A stretch of 57,295 nt of DNA from Chloroflexota bacterium (GTDB taxonomy: Bacteria > Chloroflexota > Anaerolineae > Promineifilales > Promineifilaceae): the NCBI GenBank assembly GCA_024223125.1, contig JAAEOP010000439.1, positions 1-57,295 of the forward strand, written 5' to 3'. The position numbers and the translations under genes are program-made. The notes under the pieces are model-generated. The model did not search any database. It saw nothing but the letters and a program-made list of their open reading frames with translations, and was not told the DNA's origin. Within the stretch, counting starts at the first letter, position 1. Each line of letters opens with the position of its first letter. Of the stretch, positions 33,540-40,909 are shown in pieces.

Positions 33540-33608
33540 TCTTATGAAATTAAGAGATTGAGCGATTAGGAGATTAAATCGCTCAATCTCCTAATCGCTA
33601 ATCTCAAT
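33540..33608. repeat. Heptad-repeat hairpin between convergent genes
   Basis: TTAAGAGATTGAGCGATTAG and GAGATTAAATCG are mirrored by CGCTCAATCTCCTAATCG and CTAATCTCAATTACG. It lies between the lipoprotein and MFS stop codons and could act as a bidirectional terminator. Confidence 0.75.
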
Positions 33609-33635
33609 TACGTAATTACTTTCTTGTTTTCACTC

Positions 33636-34883
33636 CTAACCTGGTGTCAGTTGTACTTTTTGCTTTGATACAGAATAAAGCAGGAGAATGCCAATAAGCG
33701 CTAGAGAAAAAGCGAGAGCTACGGCACTCACGGCCGTCATTGTGCCTCTGGCAAAGACCAGCCCCGTTGCTACCCCCCCAGCCCCAGCCGCTAACGACAC
33801 CATCACTTCACTGGCTCCCTGGGTACGTGGCCGCTCATTAGCAGCTAACGAATCCGTCAGTAGAGAAGATCCAGCAATAAAGCAGAAATTCCACCCCAAC
33901 CCTAACAAAAACAAAGCAATTGCCAGAGGTAGAACTTCTGTAGAACGAGGTGTCATGATACTGGCGGCAATCAAAATGCCGGCGCCAGCGATGATGAGGG
34001 GCACACGGCTGTAACGATCAATGAGCCATCCTGTTACTCCCGACAAACCAAACATACCCAATGTGTGCGCCATAATGACAAAAGAAATGGAATTAGAGCT
34101 ATGATTGTTGTGATCCATATAAAGAGGCGTGATCACCATGATAAGAGCCATGACCAATTGTCCAATGATCATGGAAGCGATGGCTAAAATAATTGGCGGC
34201 TGACGGAAAATTTGGGCCAACGGCCGGGCTGGGCTTTGAGCGCTATCTGTTTCTTCTATCTCTACCGAAGTTGCTATCTGTTTAGGATCAGGGCGCAAAA
34301 ATAGCCAGGTAATAATCAAAGCCATAGTTAGCATGACGGCCGCGACCACATAAGGTCCCGTATTCGTGTCCAACCCCAGGCGAATTACAAATTTTTGCGA
34401 AGCGGGTACCAGGATAGGTCCCAAAACGGCCCCAATCGTTCCGGCGAATACAATCAAGCCAATAACCTTGGCCCGTTTCTCGGCCACATTAACCTCGGCG
34501 GCAACATAACGTCCCTGGTCTATGCCCCCCCGTCCCATCCCCATCAAAGCGGCGCCCGCACAAAACCCCCAAAACGAGCCGACCATAATGGCTATCACAG
34601 ATACAATGGCCCCCAAAATTGCTAGACCATATCCGGTCGACAAACCCATACGTCGACCTGCTTTGCCCATGAGCAGCCCCATTGGATAGGCGGCAACCGC
34701 CCGCCCTAACAACGTTAAGGTACTGGGGAACCCGGCCGTGGCGTCATTGCCGCTTAAATTGGCAGCGATAATGGGCATCAATGTAAACGAAGCAATCATT
34801 GCCGCAGAAAATAAACTTTGCCCAGTAAACAGTGTAGCCGTAATACGCTGGCGCACATAGTCACTGACATTAATGGTTGTCAT
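33636..34883 (-). CDS. MFS transporter
   Basis: A 415-residue major facilitator with twelve predicted helices. The loop between helices 2 and 3 reads MGLLMGKAGRRMGLSTGYGL, a typical G-x-x-x-D/G-R-x-G-R-K/R variant, and the second half repeats it (VTGWLIDRYSRVPLIIAGAG). The mid loop (RPDPKQIATSVEIEETDSAQ) separates the halves. Substrate unknown. ATG 34883 has GGAG 11 bases upstream; a GTG at 34898 is alternative. A heptad hairpin lies at its 3' end. Confidence 0.87.
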   Translation of the reverse strand: MTTINVSDYVRQRITATLFTGQSLFSAAMIASFTLMPIIAANLSGNDATAGFPSTLTLLGRAVAAYPMGLLMGKAGRRMGLSTGYGLAILGAIVSVIAIMVGSFWGFCAGAALMGMGRGGIDQGRYVAAEVNVAEKRAKVIGLIVFAGTIGAVLGPILVPASQKFVIRLGLDTNTGPYVVAAVMLTMALIITWLFLRPDPKQIATSVEIEETDSAQSPARPLAQIFRQPPIILAIASMIIGQLVMALIMVITPLYMDHNNHSSNSISFVIMAHTLGMFGLSGVTGWLIDRYSRVPLIIAGAGILIAASIMTPRSTEVLPLAIALFLLGLGWNFCFIAGSSLLTDSLAANERPRTQGASEVMVSLAAGAGGVATGLVFARGTMTAVSAVALAFSLALIGILLLYSVSKQKVQLTPG

Positions 34884-34971
34884 GGAAGAAATCTCCACAA
34901 AGGGATAGGGAATTAAAAATAAGGGGGTATTCTAGCAGAAGTAAAGGGAGAAAGAAATCTGGCAATAAGGC

Positions 34972-35006
34972 AAAAAAAAAGCCCTATCGTAAGATAGAGC
35001 TTTTTT
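34972..35006 (-). terminator. Intrinsic terminator after the Flp pilin gene
   Basis: On the minus strand AAAAAAGCTCTATC, a 4-base loop, then GATAGGGCTTTTTTTTT: a GC stem of seven pairs extended by A-T pairs and followed by nine T. It lies about 20 bases after the pilin stop codon, and the + strand also has six T, so it may work in both directions. Confidence 0.8.
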
Positions 35007-35027
35007 AGGTAACGATATTACTGGTAA

Positions 35028-35177
35028 TTAGTTCAGACCATTGGTGATCCGGCTGAAAACATTACCAATTTGCGGGCCGAGCAGTGTCAGGATAGCGATA
35101 ACAACAACAGCTACCAAAACAAGAACCAGCGCATACTCTACCAAACCTTGTCCATCTTCACGGTGTAAAAATAACAT
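35028..35177 (-). CDS. Flp/Fap-type pilin (49 residues)
   Basis: A small class IV pilin: short basic leader MLFLHREDGQG, then LVEYALVLVLVAVVVIAILTLLGPQ with the conserved Glu at position 5 of the mature chain. Prepilin peptidase cleavage after GQG is expected. These proteins assemble Tad pili, but no tad genes lie nearby, so it is an orphan pilin. ATG 35177 follows GGAGG; the stop is followed by a strong terminator, so it is monocistronic. Confidence 0.85.
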   Translation of the reverse strand: MLFLHREDGQGLVEYALVLVLVAVVVIAILTLLGPQIGNVFSRITNGLN

Positions 35178-35351
35178 TTGAAAATACCTCCATTGGATTA
35201 AATAAATGATAAAAAATGTTAACTGTTCATAGTTTACAAAAAAATGAAACAAAGTTCAATAGAACTAGAGTACGATTTATAAAATTGCTTTTATGATTAT
35301 AATGTTTTGATCTTACCTTTCTCTTAGACTTTTCCGGTATTCTTAACAGCT
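35178..35351. promoter_or_regulatory. Divergent promoter region, Flp pilin and LuxR-type regulator
   Basis: AT-rich. For the regulator, TATTCT at 35338-35343 lies eight bases before ATG 35352 with no Shine-Dalgarno, which suggests a leaderless transcript. For the pilin, GGAGG lies at 35187-35191 (minus strand). No operator palindrome was seen. Confidence 0.35.
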
Positions 35352-35987
35352 ATGGAACTAATTCATCTCTTAGTGGTGGCTGATGACCCGTTGGTACGGG
35401 CTGGTTTGGCAACCTTGCTGACTGTAGAAGCGGATTGTGATGTTGTGGGGCAGTTGAGCAGCCAAGATATTTTTGAAGATGATTGGGAATCAGATTTGAG
35501 TAGCGCCGCTCCCGATGTGATTATTTGGGACCTGGGCTGGGAACTGCCACAGAATTTACCCAACTGGCAAGAGATCTCTATACCCATTGTGGCTTTGCTG
35601 CCAGATGGGGAAGATACCACTCAAATTTGGATAACGGGTGTGCAAGGATTACTGTACAGGGACACGGTCGTTACTTCCCTAATAGTATCTGCTCGCGCGG
35701 CCGTCCAGGGATTAGTCACCCTCGATCCTCATCTGGCCGATTTATTATTGCCGACCCCAGAAGAGTTGTTGACAGCAGACACGACCGTAGACCCTCTCAC
35801 CAATCGTGAAAATGAAGTCTTACAGCTTGTCGCCGAAGGTCTGACCAACAAAGCCATTGCTCGCCAGCTTCATATCAGCGACCATACCGTCAAGTTTCAC
35901 GTCAACGCCATCATGACCAAGCTTAACGCCCAAAGTCGCACCGAAGCCGTTGTCCGCGCTACTCGCCTGGGTTTGATCTTGCTATAG
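35352..35987 (+). CDS. NarL/FixJ-type response regulator with altered receiver
   Basis: A 211-residue regulator. The receiver has acidic ADD near residue 10 and a candidate phospho-site in VIIWDLGW (about residue 60), but the conserved Lys of the fifth strand is replaced by Arg in GLLYRDT and a Thr/Ser switch is not clear. The C-terminal LuxR helix-turn-helix is complete: LTNRENEVLQLVAEGLTNKA, IARQLHISDHTVKFHVNAIM. No histidine kinase gene is adjacent. It may be a non-canonical or partly constitutive regulator. Confidence 0.87.
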   Translation: MELIHLLVVADDPLVRAGLATLLTVEADCDVVGQLSSQDIFEDDWESDLSSAAPDVIIWDLGWELPQNLPNWQEISIPIVALLPDGEDTTQIWITGVQGLLYRDTVVTSLIVSARAAVQGLVTLDPHLADLLLPTPEELLTADTTVDPLTNRENEVLQLVAEGLTNKAIARQLHISDHTVKFHVNAIMTKLNAQSRTEAVVRATRLGLILL

Positions 35988-35999
35988 ACCTGATGTAAT

Positions 36000-36045
36000 T
36001 GAGTAATTGGTGGGTAATTACCCAATTACCTGGGTATACCTACCT
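36000..36045. repeat. Heptad-type inverted repeat (GTAATTG)
   Basis: AATTGAGTAATTGGTGGGTA is followed by ATTACCCAATTACCTGGG; units of seven are visible (GTAATTG, AGTAATT). It follows the regulator stop by 12 bases and may terminate transcription. Confidence 0.6.
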
Positions 36046-36105
36046 ATTTTTCCAGGGCCATCCCCACCATTCAACCGATTCATCTTCACCTGATCCTTGC
36101 TAAAA

Positions 36106-36164
36106 TTTGCCTTAACAAAGAAATCCGATTTCTCGGAGAAATCGGATTTCTTTGTTAAGGCAAA
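36106..36164. repeat. Perfect 59-bp palindrome
   Basis: Arms of 29 bp (36106-36134 and 36136-36164) are exactly complementary around one G. The left arm begins TTTGCCTTAACAAAGAAATC. It ends 10 bases before the Shine-Dalgarno of the protease gene. It could be a cruciform, a solo MITE or a terminator for the regulator gene; without a second copy its class cannot be set. Confidence 0.8.
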
Positions 36165-36188
36165 TAACTATATGAAGGAGCATATCTT

Positions 36189-37085
36189 ATGAACAGCGTT
36201 TTAGTTGAACAATCTAACAGTCTAGCAGAAGTTGTTTCCCAGTCTGGGCCAACTATTGTGCGTGTAGAAGCACGGCGACGACTGCCGGCAACTGGTATTG
36301 TATGGTCAGCCGACGGCGTTATTGTGACGGCTAATCACGTTGTCACCCGTGACGAAAAAATTCAGGTAGGTTTGGCCAACGGCCGACACCTGGAAGCTAT
36401 ATTAGTTGGCCGGGACCCCAGTACAGATATAGCCGTGCTGCGTGTCAATGCCGATGATCTGACTCCATTGACAGAAGCTAACAAACAAGAAGTAAATGTC
36501 GGCAATTTTGTGCTGGCGCTCGGCCGTCCGGGGCGTACCGTGCAGGCCACGCTGGGCATCATCAGCGCCCTGGGAGATAGCTGGCGCACCGGGCGCGGCG
36601 GGATGATTGACCGGTATGTACAGACAGATGTCCTGATGTATCCTGGCTTTTCCGGTGGAGCGTTGGTTAATGCGGCTGGTCAATTAGTCGGTTTGAATAG
36701 TTCGGCCTTAGCGCGGGGCATCAGTGTTTCCATTCCCACCTCTACCCTGGCGCAGGTAGCTGATTCTTTGCTGGCGCACGGCCGAATCCGTCGTGGCTAT
36801 TTGGGCATTAGTACACAGCGTGCCCGTTTGCCTGAGGCTGTGCAAGCTGAACTGGGACAACAGCGTGGCCTGTTGGTTGTTTCGGTGGAAAAAGAGAGTC
36901 CCGCCGAAGAAGGTGGCCTGACTTTGGGTGATACGATTGTAGCTGTAGGGGATACGGCCGTGCAAAACCATGATGACCTGTTGGCGGCGCTTTCTGGCGA
37001 TCAAATCGGGTCAGCCGTGTCTGTCAAAATCGTGCGTGGCGGTCAGATGACCACATTAGATGTGATGATTGGCGAACGGCCGTAA
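36189..37085 (+). CDS. HtrA/DegP-like trypsin-fold protease with PDZ domain, no signal peptide
   Basis: A 298-residue S1C-type protease. The catalytic triad is visible: His in VTANHVV (about residue 50), Asp in STDIAVLRV (about 79) and Ser in YPGFSGGALVN (about 154). A C-terminal PDZ domain (about 195-290) has RRGYLGIS and SPAEEGGLTLGDTIVAVGD. It lacks a signal peptide or anchor, so it would be cytoplasmic, unlike most HtrA proteins. GAAGGAG precedes ATG 36189; a perfect palindrome lies just upstream. Confidence 0.87.
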   Translation: MNSVLVEQSNSLAEVVSQSGPTIVRVEARRRLPATGIVWSADGVIVTANHVVTRDEKIQVGLANGRHLEAILVGRDPSTDIAVLRVNADDLTPLTEANKQEVNVGNFVLALGRPGRTVQATLGIISALGDSWRTGRGGMIDRYVQTDVLMYPGFSGGALVNAAGQLVGLNSSALARGISVSIPTSTLAQVADSLLAHGRIRRGYLGISTQRARLPEAVQAELGQQRGLLVVSVEKESPAEEGGLTLGDTIVAVGDTAVQNHDDLLAALSGDQIGSAVSVKIVRGGQMTTLDVMIGERP

Positions 37086-37102
37086 CCCCATTACCCTGAT
37101 TG

Positions 37103-37669
37103 ATGGTACAATTTCTTTCTATGATTGGAATTGCTACCATCTTACCGGAACCCTATTTTCAGTTTGTCGTTGACCTTCAAGAAGGGATAAAAGCACAATT
37201 AAACTTAGGGGATGTCCCTGAAATGGGCATTCCCCATATTTCCTTCCATATTGCCCCCGCTTATGATTTGACTAAAGTGGCGGCTATTTTAGCGGCCGTT
37301 TCCAGCCAGACCAAACCCGTTACCGTTCAAACCACCGGTCTGGCTGTTTTCAGCGGCGACGAACCTGTCATCTACATCCCAGTTACCCAAAACGCCGACC
37401 TGACAGCTTTACATAGCCAACTGTGGCCTGAGTTAGAAGCGTGTGCCCAGGATGCTCCCGCCTATTACGCCCCCTCCAATTGGTTTCCCCACATTACACT
37501 TTGCCACACCGGCATCACCCCAGAAAGCGTAGGCAAGACGATCCAATGGTTGAACAAACAGGATACAACCTGGCAAATACCGCTGACCAATCTAACGATT
37601 TTGTATGATGACGACAGTTTAGCCCCACTTAGTCGCTACGATTTTGAACTTTGTCAGATACTAGAGTAG
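37103..37669 (+). CDS. 2'-5' RNA ligase / 2H phosphoesterase family protein
   Basis: A 188-residue 2H protein. The two H-x-S/T-x motifs are PHISFHI (about residue 43) and PHITLCH (about 129), which form the catalytic pair. Members hydrolyse 2',3'-cyclic phosphates or ligate RNA. ATG 37103 is used; a TTG three bases earlier is also in frame. It lies 17 bases after the protease gene on the same strand and converges with tetR; the stop codons are 9 bases apart. Confidence 0.83.
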   Translation: MVQFLSMIGIATILPEPYFQFVVDLQEGIKAQLNLGDVPEMGIPHISFHIAPAYDLTKVAAILAAVSSQTKPVTVQTTGLAVFSGDEPVIYIPVTQNADLTALHSQLWPELEACAQDAPAYYAPSNWFPHITLCHTGITPESVGKTIQWLNKQDTTWQIPLTNLTILYDDDSLAPLSRYDFELCQILE

Positions 37670-37678
37670 AAATTGCTG

Positions 37679-38365
37679 CTATTTTGGAGACTGGCTTGTC
37701 ACCAACTTTTGTTGATCCCGCAAACCCAATTCGATCCAGGTCAAAGCCTCATGGTGGAGTGTTTCCAGGGGACGTCCCCCGGTTATCCCCAGATTGCGCC
37801 GGGTCTCAGTTAATTGCACCAGACCCATCAATAAAGACCACAACACATCTACAACACCCCGACTATCCACTGGCCGGTAAATACCTGCCTCCACTCCCAC
37901 TTGGAAAATCTCCCCCACCAATCGAAAATTTTCGTCTGCCCGCTGGTTGATCTCCGCCAGCACCTCCGCTGAAATCACGTCGCGCAACCCCTCATTGTGT
38001 AGGAACACAAAAGCCAGGTAAGATTCTGGCTGTTCTACGTAAAAATCGTAGAAAAAACGCCAGACACCTCGTAGCTGTTCATCAGGTGGAGCGCCGGAAG
38101 CCTGAGTTGCCTCAATGTTTTGCCGGAACAGATCCATCGCGGCAAACAACAGAGAAACGTATATCTCTTCCTTGCTCTGAAAATAGCGATATAGTGTACC
38201 GACAGCCAGTTCTGCTCGATTGGCAATCCCTTCGACCGTGGTATTCTGAAAGCCGCGTTCGGCAAACGCAGCTTTGGCCGCATCCAGAATCAATTGCCGC
38301 CGAGCTTTACGTTCTCGTTGGCGTCGGGTTGTGGTTGGCTTCATTTGGGGTGTATCCGATAACAT
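37679..38365 (-). CDS. TetR/AcrR family regulator
   Basis: A 228-residue repressor. The HTH is ARRQLILDAAKAAFAERGFQ, NTTVEGIANRAELAVGTLYR, YFQSKEEIYVSL; the C-terminal half resembles the TetR_C groups of fatty-acid regulators. Its ATG overlaps the stop of the acyl-CoA dehydrogenase (TAATG), so it is the last gene of the catabolic operon. It may bind the operator at 46838-46872, which lies at the divergent promoter; this is inference. Confidence 0.87.
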   Translation of the reverse strand: MLSDTPQMKPTTTRRQRERKARRQLILDAAKAAFAERGFQNTTVEGIANRAELAVGTLYRYFQSKEEIYVSLLFAAMDLFRQNIEATQASGAPPDEQLRGVWRFFYDFYVEQPESYLAFVFLHNEGLRDVISAEVLAEINQRADENFRLVGEIFQVGVEAGIYRPVDSRGVVDVLWSLLMGLVQLTETRRNLGITGGRPLETLHHEALTWIELGLRDQQKLVTSQSPK

Positions 38366-39507
38366 TACAGACCTAATTCTCGGGCGATGACATTGCGCAG
38401 TACTTCAGATGTGCCTTCACCAATCTCTAGCACATGAGTATCCCGATAATAACGCTGCGCCGCCGATTCCATCACGTAGCCATAAGCGCCTTGAATGTGT
38501 AAGGCCTGCGCCGCAATTCGGGAGGCCGTTTCGGTGGCAAACACTTTGGCCTGTGACGCTTCTTTGACAAACGGCCGTCCCCTATCTGCTAACCACGCTG
38601 CCTGATACGTCAATAGCCGGGCAGCACGAATGTCGGTGTCCATGTTTGCCAGGCGATGGGCTATGACTTGAAAGTGGCTGATTTGTTGCCCAAATTGCTG
38701 CCGTTCCGTTGCATATTGACGAGCAACTGTAAACGCAGCCCGGGCGATACCGATAGCAAAGGCGGCCGCCACAATACGCCCTTCCGCCAATGCCATCAGG
38801 ACGCCAGGTAGACCACGATTTTCTTTACCCAGTAGATTCTGACTTGAAACTCGCACACCGTCCAGGACCACTTCGGCCGTTTGCGCCGGATGCATCCCCA
38901 ATGTACGAAAAGGAGAACTGACCTTGAGACCCGGCGTTGCTTTGTCCACAATGAATAGGCTGATGCCCCGACCTGGTGGCGCGTCTGAATCCGTCACGAC
39001 TGACAAAACGATGAAATCAGCAATGGGGCTGTTTGTCGTAAATAGTTTAGCTCCATTGAGAATGTAGTCGTTACCGTCGCGCTGTGCCCGCAGGGAAATG
39101 GCAGTCACGTCCGATCCGGCTCCAGCTTCAGTCATGCCAAACGCCCCGATTTTCTCGGCCCGGATGCCCGGCTCCAGGTAGCGTTGTTTCTGGTCATCTG
39201 TCCCCAAACGGGCGATAGTCGTCAGTGTCAGGACGGTATGACAGTATGCCCCCAGCGTAATCCCAGCCGAAGCAGCTGCCAGTTCCTCAAACAAGACAGC
39301 AGCCTCCATGTTGCTGCCATCCCCGCCGCTATATTCTGACGGAAACGTTAGCCCCAAATAACCTAAATCAGCCATCTTCCGCAGCAAATGAACCGGATAC
39401 ACATTTTCCTCGTCACACTTTGCCGCAATCGGCGCCATTTCCCCTTCCGCAAATGCCGCCACCGACTGCCGAAATGCCTCTTGTTCCTCACTCAAACCAA
39501 AATCCAT
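38365..39507 (-). CDS. Acyl-CoA dehydrogenase
   Basis: A 380-residue flavoenzyme with MDFGLSEEQEAFRQSVAAFA at the start, GAFGMTEAGAGSDVTAISLR and LNGAKLFTTNSPIADFIVLS in the middle, and EIGEGTSEVLRNVIARELGL at the C-terminus. The Glu in IGEGTSE is the probable base. Short- or medium-chain acyl-CoA desaturation in the catabolic island. It overlaps the truncated thioesterase gene upstream by 16 bases, and the downstream tetR by 1. Confidence 0.9.
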   Translation of the reverse strand: MDFGLSEEQEAFRQSVAAFAEGEMAPIAAKCDEENVYPVHLLRKMADLGYLGLTFPSEYSGGDGSNMEAAVLFEELAAASAGITLGAYCHTVLTLTTIARLGTDDQKQRYLEPGIRAEKIGAFGMTEAGAGSDVTAISLRAQRDGNDYILNGAKLFTTNSPIADFIVLSVVTDSDAPPGRGISLFIVDKATPGLKVSSPFRTLGMHPAQTAEVVLDGVRVSSQNLLGKENRGLPGVLMALAEGRIVAAAFAIGIARAAFTVARQYATERQQFGQQISHFQVIAHRLANMDTDIRAARLLTYQAAWLADRGRPFVKEASQAKVFATETASRIAAQALHIQGAYGYVMESAAQRYYRDTHVLEIGEGTSEVLRNVIARELGL

Positions 39508-39725
39508 CTCTCACTCTCCGTTGTTTCTATCAGGCTGAAGACAGCAAAGTCCATGCCGGTATCGGCCAGCATAAAGGCGATGCCGCCATGCGGATTCAGC
39601 AACCGTGGCCTGACCGGCAGCAAGCAGCGACAAACACCCTCCCCCACCTTTTCAAACGCCATCTCCAAATCTTGGAGTAAGGGCATTGTATCAGTCATCT
39701 TCTGCACATTATTCGGCAAACTCAT
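39492..39725 (-). pseudogene. PaaI-type thioesterase, truncated at the C-terminus
   Basis: From ATG 39725 the frame gives a hot-dog start: LPVRPRLLNPHGGIAFMLAD then TGMDFAVFSLIETTESE. PaaI-like thioesterases continue for another 55-60 residues (about 140 in total) and normally have NPHGxxHGG at the catalytic loop; here the loop is shortened to NPHGG. The frame runs out inside the first codons of the acyl-CoA dehydrogenase gene. A deletion that removed the second half and brought the dehydrogenase start into contact is the simplest explanation. Confidence 0.65.
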
Positions 39726-39739
39726 GGATAGAACACTCC

Positions 39740-40528
39740 TCACTCCCCAGTAAACAATGGCTTCCGTTTTTCTTGGAAGGCATGCACACCCTCTCTATGA
39801 TCGGCAGTCATCATGCAGGCTGTCTGCACCTGGGCTTCAAAGTCAAATGCCTCGTCCATAGAACGAGCCAGACTGTTGATCAGACCATCCTTCGTATAAC
39901 GAGTGGCGATAGGCGGCCCAACTGCCAGTTGCCCTACCAGTTTTTCAGTTACGTTATCCAATTCTTCTGAGGATACAGCCCGGTGGACGAGACCCATTTG
40001 CACGGCCGTTTCTCCACCCACCACCTTCCCCAATAGCAAAATTTCCGTTGCCTGTGCCGGGCCGACAATTCGGGGCAGGAAGTAGGATACGCCCGCATCG
40101 GCGCCCGAAAGCCCCACACGCAAAAAGGTAAAACCCATTCTGGCGTCTACTGCCATAATCCGCAGATCGCAGGCCAAAGCCAAACCGATACCGCCACCGT
40201 AGGTATCGCCGTTAATGCGAGCTATCACTGGAATGGGCAGCCTGTGCATCGCGCCAATCGCATCCAGGAAAACGCGCACGGCCGTTTCCACTTCCGAAGG
40301 CGGCGATGATTGCAAACGCTCAAACTCAGCCATATCCGCTCCGGCGCAAAAATAACGACCCGCCCCCGTCAGCACCATCACGCGCACATCAGAGGCAGCC
40401 CGCACCTCTGCCATAGCTGCCCCCAATTCCTTGCCCATGGACATCGTCATCGAATTGGCCCGATCCGGTCGGTTCAACGTCAATCGTGCCACCGGTCCGT
40501 CCATTTCCAGTTTAATCATCTCGTACAT
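39740..40528 (-). CDS. Enoyl-CoA hydratase/isomerase (crotonase)
   Basis: A 262-residue crotonase. RLTLNRPDRANSMTMSM, GAGRYFCAGADMAEF (first oxyanion loop) and INGDTYGGGIGLALACDLRI (second) are standard; the usual catalytic glutamates are replaced by LRVGLSGADAGVSYF, so it is more like an isomerase, dehalogenase or decarboxylase-type member. ATG 40528 follows AGGAAAGG. It precedes the truncated thioesterase and the acyl-CoA dehydrogenase. Confidence 0.87.
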   Translation of the reverse strand: MYEMIKLEMDGPVARLTLNRPDRANSMTMSMGKELGAAMAEVRAASDVRVMVLTGAGRYFCAGADMAEFERLQSSPPSEVETAVRVFLDAIGAMHRLPIPVIARINGDTYGGGIGLALACDLRIMAVDARMGFTFLRVGLSGADAGVSYFLPRIVGPAQATEILLLGKVVGGETAVQMGLVHRAVSSEELDNVTEKLVGQLAVGPPIATRYTKDGLINSLARSMDEAFDFEAQVQTACMMTADHREGVHAFQEKRKPLFTGE

Positions 40529-40544
40529 TAGCCTTTCCTCTCAC

Positions 40545-40600
40545 TGTTCAGTAATCAGTAGCTGACTCACTGATTACTGATTACTGTTCGCTGTTCACTT
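40545..40600. repeat. Heptad-repeat hairpin (AGTAATC/GATTACT type)
   Basis: CAGTAATCAGTAGCTGACTC is mirrored by ACTGATTACTGATTACTGTT and CGCTGTTCAC. It overlaps the last codons of the acyl-CoA synthetase remnant. Confidence 0.65.
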
Positions 40601-40788
40601 GCTTCCGCACAATTCGCTTCAACACTTTTCCCGTCGGGGTACGCGGCAGCGGTTGATCAGTGCGCCGCCCGGTTCGTCCGCTCATTCCAATCCCGATATG
40701 TGATTTCGCGCCCCTCAAAAATCAGGCCGATTTTATTCGGTTCCAGCCGGGCGCGTTTCGCCAGAAACAAGCCAATATTCGTTTGCAT
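40581..40788 (-). pseudogene. Acyl-CoA synthetase with only its two ends left
   Basis: From ATG 40788, 43 codons give MQTNIGLFLAKRARLEPNKI and later FEGREITYRDWNERTNRAA, the start of an AMP-forming acyl-CoA ligase. They are joined, out of frame, at about 40655-40660 to LPRTPTGKVLKRIVRKQ, the last 25 residues with the A10-type PTGK lysine motif. About 450 to 500 internal codons are missing. The remnant lies between the crotonase and serine hydrolase genes and shows that the island once had its own ligase. Confidence 0.85.
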
Positions 40789-40909
40789 ATTTGGGGACTC
40801 CTCGTGTCCACATAGATCAAGACATTGCCTTAAAATAAGTCATCCTATCAAAATAGTCGCGCCATACTTTTATCTTACCGTTCATCAAATGCCGCCTATC
40901 GGCTGGCTC
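40789..40909. other. Intergenic sequence, nothing recognised
   Basis: AT-balanced 121-bp gap between the remnant start and the serine hydrolase stop. No hairpin or promoter could be assigned. Confidence 0.3.
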
